A stretch of 64,000 bases of DNA from Panacagrimonas sp963975245 (GTDB lineage: Bacteria; Pseudomonadota; Gammaproteobacteria; Nevskiales; Nevskiaceae). The position numbers and the translations under genes were made by a program. This document shows positions 18,963 through 26,841 of this stretch, one piece after another (positions within the stretch are counted from its first letter, which is position 1; the number at the start of each line of letters is the position of its first letter). The DNA lies in contig CAXBFJ010000012.1 of NCBI GenBank assembly GCA_963975245.1, positions 40,636 to 104,635 on the forward strand. The letters are read 5' to 3'. The notes under the pieces were generated by a model, which did not search any database, was not told the origin of the DNA, and saw only the letters and a program-made list of their open reading frames with translations.

Positions 18963-19745
18963 TTACTTAATGTATTTGCGGAAGTCGGGTTTACGCTTTT
19001 CCTTCAGCGCGTTGACGCCTTCGCGCGATTCATCGGTGTCGTAATAGAGCTTGAGGGCGTACATGCCCATGCCCGCAATACCCGCCTGGTGTGCGGTATC
19101 CATATTGAAACTGCGCTTGGCGATGGCAAGCGCGGTCGGGCTGCGTTCGCAGATTTCTTCGCCCCATTTCTGTACTTCGGCGTCCAACTGGTCGTGCGGC
19201 ACAACGGCGTTGGCCAGGCCCATCGCAACTGCTTCCGCGCCTGAATAGCGGCGATTGAGATACCAGATCTCGCGCGCTTTCTTTTCGCCTACCACACGTG
19301 CCAGAAAGGCAGTGCCGTAACCGGGGTCGACTGAACCCATTTTCGGCCCGACCTGGCCAAAAATGGCCCTGTCGGAACAGATGGTGAGATCGCAAATAGT
19401 GCACAGGACGTTGCCGCCACCGATGGCGAATCCCTGTACTCGGGCGATGACGGGTTTGGGTACGTCACGGAGCGCGGTGTGCAGTTCTTCCATTGGCAGG
19501 CCGATCGTACCGCGACCGTCATAGTTGCCGTCGTGTGCGGATTGATCGCCGCCCGTGCAGAAGGCCCTTTCTCCAGCGCCGGCGAGCACGATTGCGCCCA
19601 CGCTGCGGTCATATCCGGCATGGTTCAATGCCTTTATTAATTCGTCACATGTCTGGCCGCGGAACGCATTCATTTTCTCTGGCCGGTTGATCGTGATCCA
19701 AGCCACGCCGTTTCGAACATCGTACAGGATGTCTTCGAATTCCAT
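18963..19745 (-). CDS. badI: 2-ketocyclohexanecarboxyl-CoA hydrolase, BadI-like
   Basis: This 260-residue crotonase-family protein resembles BadI of Rhodopseudomonas along its full length. Shared blocks include NRPEKMNAFRG, FCTGGDQSAHDGNYDGRGT, KPVIARVQGFAIGGGN, VGPKMGSVDPGYGTAFLARV and a highly conserved C-terminal third. BadI hydrolyses the ring of 2-ketocyclohexanecarboxyl-CoA to give pimeloyl-CoA. The conserved length equals that of BadI. ATG 19745 is used; a TTG lies two codons upstream. It is the last gene of a minus-strand run that includes a BadH-like gene directly upstream, which strongly supports an alicyclic ring-opening role. Confidence 0.92.
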   Translation of the reverse strand: MEFEDILYDVRNGVAWITINRPEKMNAFRGQTCDELIKALNHAGYDRSVGAIVLAGAGERAFCTGGDQSAHDGNYDGRGTIGLPMEELHTALRDVPKPVIARVQGFAIGGGNVLCTICDLTICSDRAIFGQVGPKMGSVDPGYGTAFLARVVGEKKAREIWYLNRRYSGAEAVAMGLANAVVPHDQLDAEVQKWGEEICERSPTALAIAKRSFNMDTAHQAGIAGMGMYALKLYYDTDESREGVNALKEKRKPDFRKYIK

Positions 19746-19781
19746 ATTCAATTTATCTCGTCAGGGGATTGGGGTGAAATT

Positions 19782-20549
19782 TCAGCCGTTCATGGTCAGA
19801 CCACCGGACACGCTGAGCACTTGCCCGGTAATATAGGCGGCATCGTCGCTGGCGAAGAACGTTATGGCGCCCGGCAGGTCCTCGGGCTGACCGATACGGC
19901 CAAGCGGGATCGAGCGTCTGAACGCTTCCATGAGCTTTTCGGGATTGCCGGCACCTTCCTTGTAGTCAGCGAACAAGGCGGTATCGGTGGGGCCTGGGCA
20001 AACCACGTTGACTGTGATGCCGTGACGCGCATGCTCACGTGCGATGGTCTTGGAGAAAGCCACCAGTCCGCCTTTGCAGGCCGCATATACTGCCTCGCCA
20101 GAAGAGCCGACGCGCGCTGCGTCAGATGCAATGTTCACAATACGCCCACCCTTGCGCGCGGTCATGCCGGGCAAAACCGCATGGTGCATGTGCAGCGCGC
20201 CGATCAGGTTAATCGAGATCAGCTTGTCCCACTGAACGGGTTCGGTCTTCATGAACGGTTGGAATACATCCCAGCCGGCGTTGTTGACCAGAACATCGAT
20301 TGGCCCCAGTTTCGACTCGGCACCCGCTATTGCAGCATCTACGGACTCGCGGTCGGTGATGTCGCAACGGAAGGCGTCGGCTGCGCCCCCTTCAGCGCGG
20401 ATTGCACTTGCAACCCTCTCGGCCGCGTCGAGGTTCAAATCCAATACCGCGACGCGGGCCCCTTCTTTTGCGAAGCGGCGACAAGTTGCGCCGCCGATGC
20501 CGCCGCCGCCGCCTGTGATGACGGCCACTCTACTTTCAAGTCTGTTCAT
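19782..20549 (-). CDS. badH: 2-hydroxycyclohexanecarboxyl-CoA dehydrogenase, BadH-like SDR
   Basis: The product of about 255 residues is a short-chain dehydrogenase with TGGGGGIGGATCRRF for NAD, VNNAGWDVFQPF, and the catalytic Tyr-Lys in YAACKGG. The match to BadH runs through to the C-terminal SVSGGLTMNG. BadH oxidises 2-hydroxycyclohexanecarboxyl-CoA to the 2-keto compound, the substrate of BadI, whose gene follows after 36 bases. Three possible ATG codons cluster at 20561, 20552 and 20549; 20549 is chosen for its better spacing from GGAG and its match to the family start. Confidence 0.92.
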   Translation of the reverse strand: MNRLESRVAVITGGGGGIGGATCRRFAKEGARVAVLDLNLDAAERVASAIRAEGGAADAFRCDITDRESVDAAIAGAESKLGPIDVLVNNAGWDVFQPFMKTEPVQWDKLISINLIGALHMHHAVLPGMTARKGGRIVNIASDAARVGSSGEAVYAACKGGLVAFSKTIAREHARHGITVNVVCPGPTDTALFADYKEGAGNPEKLMEAFRRSIPLGRIGQPEDLPGAITFFASDDAAYITGQVLSVSGGLTMNG

Positions 20550-20605
20550 CATGCTCTCCATTCGCGTTGATGATTTGTTTCGTGCGTTGCTTGCATCGCA
20601 GCGCT

Positions 20606-21814
20606 TCAGATTCGGACGACGCCGCGATCCTGCAAGTAGCCTATCTCGCTGGACGAAAGTCCAAGCAGATATGAAAGCACTTCCTCCGTGTCCGCCCCGA
20701 GTTCTGGCGTCGGCTCTGCGGGTAGACGGCCGGCGTCAAAATCGAGAGGAATCGCCGACGATAATATGTTGCCGACGCCACTCTGCTGGACTGTGCGGAA
20801 CATGGGATTTTCTTCAGAGCAGGCAGGATCATTAGTAACGAGTTGTTTAATGCTCTGGTAGCGGTCCCAGCATACGGAATGCGCGTCAAAAATTGTGGCG
20901 ACTTCGGACAGTGGACGAGCTGCAATCCACGGGCCGATGATCGCTGCAATCTCTCTGCGTGCGGTGAATCGTTCGCCTTCCAGATCGAGGTTTACCTTGA
21001 ATTGTTCCGCGAGCGCTTTGATTTGAGCGCCGATGCCGGTCGCGATACATAGTGAGCGCCACTGTCTGGTGGTTAGCCCCATGACCATGATGCGTGCATC
21101 GTCGCGAGTAACAAAATCTCGGCCGAAGGCGCCGAACAAGTCATTGCCGTAGCGGGCGCGCTCACCATAAAGCTGTGCCTCCGCAATCAAGCCTAGATTT
21201 CCGATCGTCGCCAAGGCGACATCTTCTAGCGCGAGCTTAATGTGCTGCCCCTCGCCAGTACGACGACGATGGCGCTCCGCAGCGAGCAGGCCAACTACAG
21301 CCATTTGCCCGGTGATGAGATCCCAGGTCGGCAGCACGTGGTTTACTGCACCTTTGTGGCCGACCGGTCCGGTGAGGTAGGGGACCCCTACTTTGGCGTT
21401 CACCGTATAGTCCACAGCCGATTTTCCCTTATGGTCGCCCTGAATGGTGAGCTGGATGAGGTCAGAGCGCTTCGCTTTGAGCGCCTCGTAGTTCAGCCAA
21501 CTACGCGGCGGGAAATTAGTGAGCAGGATTCCCGCATCCTCGCCGGGCGCCACGATCAGTGCCTGCACCAACTCGCGTCCTTCTGGCTTGTTGAAGTCGA
21601 TAGTGACTGAGCGTTTGAATTTGTTAAGCCCGGCCCAGAACAGGCTGATGTTGTCCTCCGTGACTGGCCAGCGGCGATAGTCGAGGCCGCCGCTGGGCGG
21701 ATCAATGCGAATTACCTCTGCACCCATCTGTGCCAGGGTCAAGCCACCGAGCGGCGCGGCGACGAAGGCGCCGATCTCAACCACTCTCAGTCCCTGGAGG
21801 ATGCCGGTGCTCAT
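20606..21814 (-). CDS. CaiB/BaiF (class III) CoA-transferase
   Basis: A 402-residue class III CoA-transferase with GLRVVEIGAFVAAPLGG, GAEVIRIDPPSGG and the catalytic aspartate in LPTWDLITGQMA. It shares its family but little detailed sequence with the enzyme at 10085. The start overlaps the acyl-CoA dehydrogenase stop as TGATG. Placed between an acyl-CoA dehydrogenase and BadH/BadI, it probably activates an alicyclic acid by CoA transfer. That would replace the ATP-dependent CoA ligase used in the known cyclohexanecarboxylate pathway; this is inference. Confidence 0.85.
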   Translation of the reverse strand: MSTGILQGLRVVEIGAFVAAPLGGLTLAQMGAEVIRIDPPSGGLDYRRWPVTEDNISLFWAGLNKFKRSVTIDFNKPEGRELVQALIVAPGEDAGILLTNFPPRSWLNYEALKAKRSDLIQLTIQGDHKGKSAVDYTVNAKVGVPYLTGPVGHKGAVNHVLPTWDLITGQMAVVGLLAAERHRRRTGEGQHIKLALEDVALATIGNLGLIAEAQLYGERARYGNDLFGAFGRDFVTRDDARIMVMGLTTRQWRSLCIATGIGAQIKALAEQFKVNLDLEGERFTARREIAAIIGPWIAARPLSEVATIFDAHSVCWDRYQSIKQLVTNDPACSEENPMFRTVQQSGVGNILSSAIPLDFDAGRLPAEPTPELGADTEEVLSYLLGLSSSEIGYLQDRGVVRI

Positions 21815-23490
21815 CAATTCACCTTTGCTTTAAGTGCTTCTTCGAGCAGGCTGCGCGCCACAACCTTCAGTGCTAGTGTCTCTTCGGCCCCCTCAAAGAT
21901 GGTCAGCACACGCGCATCGACAAAGTAGCGGCTCACTGCGACTTCCTCTGCGTAACCCATGCCACCGTGAATCTGCAGCATTTCGCGAGTCACCAGTTCG
22001 GCGGAGCGGCAAGCCAATAGCTTCACCAGACTCGCCTCCATGCGCCCGCCGCCCGCATTCAGCATTTTTCCGACCGCGTAAGTCAGGTAACGACTCGCAA
22101 CATATCGTGCCGCCGACTTTGCGAGCTTTGCGCCGGTCAGCGGATGGCTGAGCAGTGACGCGCCGAATACCTTTCTGTCCTCCGAATACTTCAGGCCAGC
22201 GAGCAGCGCCGCTCGCATTACGCCGCTGGCGCGCGCCGCAGTCTGCATGCGACCCCCCACCATGCCGGCCATCGTGTGATAGAAGCCTTGGCCCAGACCA
22301 GCTTCTTCACCAATCACATTTGCGTCGGGCACGAAAAAATTCTCGAGCGAAATATCAAAAGAATGCATGCCGCGATAGCCGATGGTTGGAATTGCACGGC
22401 CTGAGAGCCGACCGCCGTGTTCCTGCTGGTAGTCGAAGTCGTGTCCTTCGTAGGAGGGCTTCTCGACCAGTAATAGGCTCAGACCCTTGTGCCGGAGTGA
22501 GCGGTCCGGATTCGTACGGGTGACAACCATCATCAAGCCTGCCTTTCCGGCAAAAGTGCACCAGGTTTTTGTGCCGTTGAGCAACCAGCCGCCATCCGTG
22601 TGCGTGCCGCGAAGACTGAGCCTGGCTACGTCCGAACCGCAGTCTGGTTCGGTGATCGCAATCGCACACAGCGGATCGCCCTGTGCGACCCGGGGAAGCC
22701 AGTGCTGTTTTTGCACCTCCGTGCCGCCGCTTAACAGGGCGCGCGCAAGAATTTCCGGGCGGGTTATCAAGCTGCCGGCGGCACCAAGTGAGGCCTGTGA
22801 TAGGGCTTCGGTCACGACGATCATAGTCAGGCTGTCTTCTGCGTCGTTGGGAGCGCTACCCCCGTATTTTTCTGGGATTGATAGCCCGAAAACACCCATT
22901 TCACGCAGCGGTTTGAGCAACTCTTCTTCAGGAACGATCAAATCTCTGCGGTGAATTCTTTCAGCCAAGGGTGCAACTGCATTGGCTGCGAAGCGCGAGA
23001 ATTGGTCACGCACCAGCGCTAGTTCCTCCCTAACCGGAACCCGTGCCAGAGCGGCGCTGTCGCGAGAAAGCAATCGCGCGACAGCGTGCAGCGATGCGCC
23101 AGATAGGCTGTGTTTTTGGAGGCGGCGCAGATCAGGATCCAACATCACCGCATGGAGTGCCTCTGATGGCAGATCAAGTTCGGCGTGAAGCGCTTCAAGG
23201 CGGTTGCGAACCAGAGTGATGGCTTCCACCGCGAAGATCAGTGCGAGGCGACGATCCAGGTCACTGGTCTCGGTGCCCAGCGCCTTGAGTACGCTTTCAG
23301 CCGCGAGCAGTTCGGCGCTGGCCCAGGCCAGCTCGAAGCTTGGGACCTGTTCTGTGTCGAGCTGTTGCACATCAAGCCGGCCATTTGGCGCACAGCGGCG
23401 CGCTAGTGCGGCGGTCGCAACATCAAGCGCGTCGCGAAGCGTTGCAAGCAGACGAGCGGCAGAAGTGTGCGGATTGAAGGAAGTCGTCAT
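21814..23490 (-). CDS. acyl-CoA dehydrogenase with long N-terminal extension (methylsuccinyl-CoA dehydrogenase-like architecture)
   Basis: This 558-residue protein has about 165 residues of helical sequence before a normal acyl-CoA dehydrogenase core. The core shows MGVFGLSIPEKYGG, AITEPDCGSDVA for FAD, KTWCTFAGKAG, and the catalytic glutamate at residue 533 in TIFEGAEETLALK. The extended layout is that of (2S)-methylsuccinyl-CoA dehydrogenase rather than of AliB/BadJ-type cyclohexanecarboxyl-CoA dehydrogenases. In this operon it should desaturate the alpha-beta bond of an alicyclic or branched acyl-CoA. ATG 23490 begins the homology; the frame is open 60 bases further upstream. A 200-base gap with a long hairpin separates it from the hydratase gene. 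Confidence 0.85.
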   Translation of the reverse strand: MTTSFNPHTSAARLLATLRDALDVATAALARRCAPNGRLDVQQLDTEQVPSFELAWASAELLAAESVLKALGTETSDLDRRLALIFAVEAITLVRNRLEALHAELDLPSEALHAVMLDPDLRRLQKHSLSGASLHAVARLLSRDSAALARVPVREELALVRDQFSRFAANAVAPLAERIHRRDLIVPEEELLKPLREMGVFGLSIPEKYGGSAPNDAEDSLTMIVVTEALSQASLGAAGSLITRPEILARALLSGGTEVQKQHWLPRVAQGDPLCAIAITEPDCGSDVARLSLRGTHTDGGWLLNGTKTWCTFAGKAGLMMVVTRTNPDRSLRHKGLSLLLVEKPSYEGHDFDYQQEHGGRLSGRAIPTIGYRGMHSFDISLENFFVPDANVIGEEAGLGQGFYHTMAGMVGGRMQTAARASGVMRAALLAGLKYSEDRKVFGASLLSHPLTGAKLAKSAARYVASRYLTYAVGKMLNAGGGRMEASLVKLLACRSAELVTREMLQIHGGMGYAEEVAVSRYFVDARVLTIFEGAEETLALKVVARSLLEEALKAKVN

Positions 23491-23667
23491 TGAACCGATT
23501 GTGTTTCGATTATGGGTTTGCCCAGGCGCGCCGCGACATCTCGCGGACAAATTTTCTTATCGGCTGATGCGAAAGCTTTGCTGGACTCTGGTCCCCAGAT
23601 CAAGCAGGTCGGAGACAGAGTGGTCTCCACACGCTGCGCAATGTGTCTGAGCACTATAGCGACCATC

Positions 23668-23717
23668 GCATGAGGGCAACTGCGAGACTCATACGAGTCT
23701 CGCAGTTGCCCTCATGC
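23668..23717. repeat. perfect 23-bp inverted repeat with 4-base loop
   Basis: The arms 23668-23690 and 23695-23717 are exact reverse complements, starting GCATGAGGGCAACTGC, around the loop ATAC. The right arm encodes the last residues of the hydratase gene on the minus strand, and the stop codon at 23689-23691 lies at the loop. No T tract follows in either direction, so a simple intrinsic terminator is not well supported. It could be an RNA-processing or stability element inside the operon, or a short inverted duplication of the gene end. Confidence 0.9.
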
Positions 23718-24549
23718 ATAGATTGCCTTCGTGATCCGCGCTCCACAATTTAAGATTATCTCCCAGGCGTTTGGCGTTGACGGTGAAGGCATGCGTGTCG
23801 AACGTTGGGCGCACCGCGCGGAATTGGAAGCTGGCAATTTTCGCATCGTGGAGGTTCGTGCTCACCAGGTCCAGCAGGAGGATTGCCAGAAGGGGTGCCT
23901 GCACGACCAGCGCCGGATAGAACTCATGTTGAACCGCGTAGTCGCGATCATAGTGGATTCGATGGCTGTTATAGGTCAGCGCCGAGTATCGGAACAACAG
24001 CACCGGGTCGGGCGAAACGGTGCGCGACCAGTCGGCTTCTGTCGGCGCTAATTCGCCAAACGCCAACGGTTCTGGAGCTGTCGGCATTTCGCGGTACACA
24101 AGGTTCTGCTCCTCGCGCAGGCAGAGCCGACCTTCCTGAGAGGTCTGATGGTCGAGAGTAACGAAAATCAGTGAGCCGGACTTGCCGGATTTGGCGTTGA
24201 CCGAGCAGATGGTCGAGAGCCGGGTCGCTGAATATCCAAGGCGTAGCGGTCTTTCGATCTGCAGGGATCCGGCCGCCCACATACGACGTGGTAGTGGTGT
24301 CGGCGGAAGAAAACTTTTTTGATGATCGCTGAGCTGGCTATGGCCGTCTGGACCGGTGTTTGCCGCCGAAGGAGGATCGACGAAATACAGCCATTGCCAG
24401 CCCGCCGGGAGCAATTCTCCGGTCTTCAGCGAGAGGTTTTTGTCCAGTGCGCTTGCCAGCGTCTGAGCGGAAAATGGCTGCAGGCTGTCCTCTGACACGC
24501 GTTGGCGGCCTACCCATTGCCGTAGATGTTCGATATCAATGCCGTTCAC
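23689..24549 (-). CDS. hotdog-fold acyl-CoA hydratase (mesaconyl-C4-CoA hydratase / FAS1-type dehydratase-like)
   Basis: This protein of about 286 residues resembles MaoC-like dehydratases of the mesaconyl-C4-CoA hydratase type: a degenerate N-terminal hotdog followed by a second hotdog with YNSHRIHYDRDYA near residue 195, the usual active-site block. It should add water to an enoyl-CoA. GTG 24549 is chosen because it overlaps the upstream stop as GTGA and begins VNGIDIEHLRQWVG; an ATG 60 bases upstream would overlap the neighbour more. In the known BadK-BadH-BadI route the hydratase is a crotonase, so this fold would be a replacement. The gene end is part of the inverted repeat at 23668-23717. 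Confidence 0.78.
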   Translation of the reverse strand: MNGIDIEHLRQWVGRQRVSEDSLQPFSAQTLASALDKNLSLKTGELLPAGWQWLYFVDPPSAANTGPDGHSQLSDHQKSFLPPTPLPRRMWAAGSLQIERPLRLGYSATRLSTICSVNAKSGKSGSLIFVTLDHQTSQEGRLCLREEQNLVYREMPTAPEPLAFGELAPTEADWSRTVSPDPVLLFRYSALTYNSHRIHYDRDYAVQHEFYPALVVQAPLLAILLLDLVSTNLHDAKIASFQFRAVRPTFDTHAFTVNAKRLGDNLKLWSADHEGNLCMRATARLV

Positions 24550-26072
24550 CCGCGCGCAGCTCCGGGTGTGCGCAGCGACACGCCAAGACCCACTCGGCGC
24601 GAGAGCCATGGACTCGGCCGGTAGCGCGGATCGCCGGTGACGGTCTGCATATTGCGCAGAATCTCAAGGATCTTGTCGCCACCGACGAAATCGCCCCACT
24701 CAAGCGGACCATGCGGATAACCGAGCCCAAGCTTGACCGCGTCGTCGATATCGGCGACCGAGGCAATGCCGCGTTGCGCGATGTTGGCTGCAATATTGAC
24801 GATGGTCGCAAGTACGCGTTGTACAACAAAGCCTGGGCTGTCACTAATGATGCTCACCGCATGACCTTTGTCGGCGAACAGGGACAGTGCGGCGTCCCGC
24901 GCTACCGGGTCGGTTACCGGCGTCAGCATGAGCGTGCGGTGCGCTTCGAAGCCGGGCAGGGGGTCAAGCGCGACGGTGCGCGAAGGGTCTAGGGATTGTT
25001 CAATGCACACGGTGGAAGCGTCCTTGCCCAGAGGTTGAATCAGGATCAGAGCCGCTTCTGCGGACTCGCCAACGACGAACCAGTTTCGATCCGCTGCGAA
25101 GGCAGCGATTTGCTGTTGGTGCGGCGCTGCCGGATCGATCCAGATCCGCAAGTTATCCGGCGCGCGCTTGGAGACCACCGTACGCGGCGAGGCGCAGCGG
25201 ACTTTAGCCCCGACATTGTACTGGTACCAACCCTCTCCGGATTTGCGGCCGAACAGGCCGGCAGCAACGCGCGGACGAATCAGCGAAGACGGACGGAATC
25301 GGGGTTCTTGATGGAATTGCTCGTAGATGGACTCCATAACTCTGCCTGATACATCGAGTCCGGTGAGATCCAGCAGCTCGAACGGTCCCATCCTGAAGCC
25401 CGCAGCCTCACGCAACACGGCGTCGATCTCGTGAACGTCGGCCACCTGTTCTTCCAGAATTCGCAGCGCCTCGGTTACATAGCCCCGACCGGCATGGTTT
25501 ATGAGAAAGCCCGGCTCATCGGCAGCAATTACGGCCCGGTGACCGGCTCCGTCTACCAGCGCGTGAAGCGTCTCGATGGTTTCCGGGGAGGTGCGCACCG
25601 CCGGAATAATCTCGGCGACCTTCATCAGCGGCACAGGATTGAAAAAGTGGAGTGCGGCGACTCGGTCTGGGCGCCGACACTTTGCTGCTATCTCAGCGAC
25701 GATCAGTGATGAGGTGTTGGTGGCGAGAATAGCGTGTTCGGAGACGATCCCTTCCAAAGTGGCAAACAAGGCCTGCTTGGCCGCGACGTCTTCAACAATC
25801 GCTTCGATCACGACGTCGCAGCTTGCGAACTGTTCCAGCGAATCGCATGGCCGGATGCCTGCAACCAGTTGATCAGCTTGTTGACGGGTGTGTCGGCCTT
25901 TCTCGATGCCCTTATTGATCATTTCGGTCACCAAAGCGATGGCCTTCGTGACCGTGCCCTCCATGGCATCGAAAACTGAGACCCGATGCCCTGCTTGAGC
26001 AAACAGCTGCACAATGCCACGGCCCATCGTACCAACGCCGACCACACCGATATGAAGTTTTGAACAGGTCAT
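24546..26072 (-). CDS. 3-hydroxyacyl-CoA dehydrogenase (PaaH-like, duplicated C-terminal domain)
   Basis: The 508-residue product has GVVGVGTMGRGIVQ for NAD at its N-terminus, the family block ALHFFNPVPLMKVAEI with the catalytic histidine, and two 3HCDH C-terminal domains, the second marked by GLGYPHGPLEWGD near residue 470. It oxidises a 3-hydroxyacyl-CoA with NAD. ATG 26072 starts the domain and overlaps a small upstream frame as ATGA; the frame stays open 150 bases further, without homology. It follows the RHD pair and precedes the hydratase, giving a beta-oxidation set in which BadH is a second, ring-specific dehydrogenase. Confidence 0.88.
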   Translation of the reverse strand: MTCSKLHIGVVGVGTMGRGIVQLFAQAGHRVSVFDAMEGTVTKAIALVTEMINKGIEKGRHTRQQADQLVAGIRPCDSLEQFASCDVVIEAIVEDVAAKQALFATLEGIVSEHAILATNTSSLIVAEIAAKCRRPDRVAALHFFNPVPLMKVAEIIPAVRTSPETIETLHALVDGAGHRAVIAADEPGFLINHAGRGYVTEALRILEEQVADVHEIDAVLREAAGFRMGPFELLDLTGLDVSGRVMESIYEQFHQEPRFRPSSLIRPRVAAGLFGRKSGEGWYQYNVGAKVRCASPRTVVSKRAPDNLRIWIDPAAPHQQQIAAFAADRNWFVVGESAEAALILIQPLGKDASTVCIEQSLDPSRTVALDPLPGFEAHRTLMLTPVTDPVARDAALSLFADKGHAVSIISDSPGFVVQRVLATIVNIAANIAQRGIASVADIDDAVKLGLGYPHGPLEWGDFVGGDKILEILRNMQTVTGDPRYRPSPWLSRRVGLGVSLRTPGAARG

Positions 26073-26302
26073 GGGCTTTCCACGACTGTGGCGATGATGT
26101 CGGCGCCCTTTGAGGAGTCCGCGGTATTGCAGTGCCGCTTTCGAGTCGAGCAAGCGCTCAACGGTGCGCCGGTTAACAACAACAGCTTCGCCACCTCGTT
26201 GCCTGCTAGGCGGAAGTGACATCGGGTAAGGCCAGCATCGAGCTCGGAACCGTCCTTGGCACCAGCCTTTACGTGTGAAATTTCCAAACTCGGAACGTTC
26301 AT
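26069..26302 (-). pseudogene. small frame, possible remnant of a crotonase (enoyl-CoA hydratase) gene
   Basis: A 77-codon frame from ATG 26302 ends in an ATGA overlap with the dehydrogenase gene. Its first residues (MNVPSLEISHVKAG) and the block GNEVAKLLLLTGAPLSA resemble parts of an enoyl-CoA hydratase. The intervening active-site region is absent and the C-terminal part is degenerate, as expected after an internal deletion. It could also be a real small protein, since it fills the gap between the RHD beta subunit and the dehydrogenase exactly. Confidence 0.35.
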
Positions 26303-26313
26303 TGGGTTAAGCC

Positions 26314-26832
26314 TCAGGCGTACACGTTCAGATTTTTACTGAGCAGACTGTTCTGATCCACAAGAACGGTTCGCTTGCCCAGATATAGGTTGCTTTCGAC
26401 GCGAAAAAGAATGTCCTGACGCGTGCCTACCATCCAGCACTCGTCACGTTCGAGACGGTTTCGATAAATCAGGAAATTCGAACTTGCCTTGTATTGTTCG
26501 GGCTCGTCTCCGGCTTCTACTTCCACATTGGTGATCATATGACGATATCGCGTGCGTGGATTCTCTGACCAGGCAGTGCCGGTCTTCAGCCGATGGGTTC
26601 GAACACGCAAGGATGTCAGTGTTTCCTTGTAGAAATTCATGCGGTTCTCGTCGAGTGCTGCCTCGTCCTTTCGAAACAGATTCTCGCGTGTTGGCATCCA
26701 ATACGAGACGTTCTCGGTCATGGTGTTCAACCAGTCATCGTAGTCCTCGGCATCGAGCAGGCGTGCTTCGCGGGTATAAAATTGATTGACTTCATGCCAA
26801 AGCATCATTTTTTCAAGACTTGTCTGATTCAT
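26314..26832 (-). CDS. aromatic-ring-hydroxylating dioxygenase, beta subunit
   Basis: The 172-residue product is a ring-hydroxylating dioxygenase beta subunit, which packs with alpha in an alpha3beta3 hexamer and has no cofactor. Family features are the N-terminal helix FYTREARLLDAEDYDDWL, YWMPTREN, and a C-terminal pattern ending in NLNVYA. It lies ten bases after the alpha stop, and GAGGA within that gap serves as ribosome-binding site. The C-terminus resembles biphenyl/PAH-type beta subunits more than salicylate-type ones. Confidence 0.88.
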   Translation of the reverse strand: MNQTSLEKMMLWHEVNQFYTREARLLDAEDYDDWLNTMTENVSYWMPTRENLFRKDEAALDENRMNFYKETLTSLRVRTHRLKTGTAWSENPRTRYRHMITNVEVEAGDEPEQYKASSNFLIYRNRLERDECWMVGTRQDILFRVESNLYLGKRTVLVDQNSLLSKNLNVYA

Positions 26833-26841
26833 GGCGAGTCC

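Noticed and set aside
26073..26222. Upstream extension of the 3-hydroxyacyl-CoA dehydrogenase frame
   Set aside because: The 50 extra codons are arginine-rich and without similarity; the NAD domain begins right after ATG 26072.
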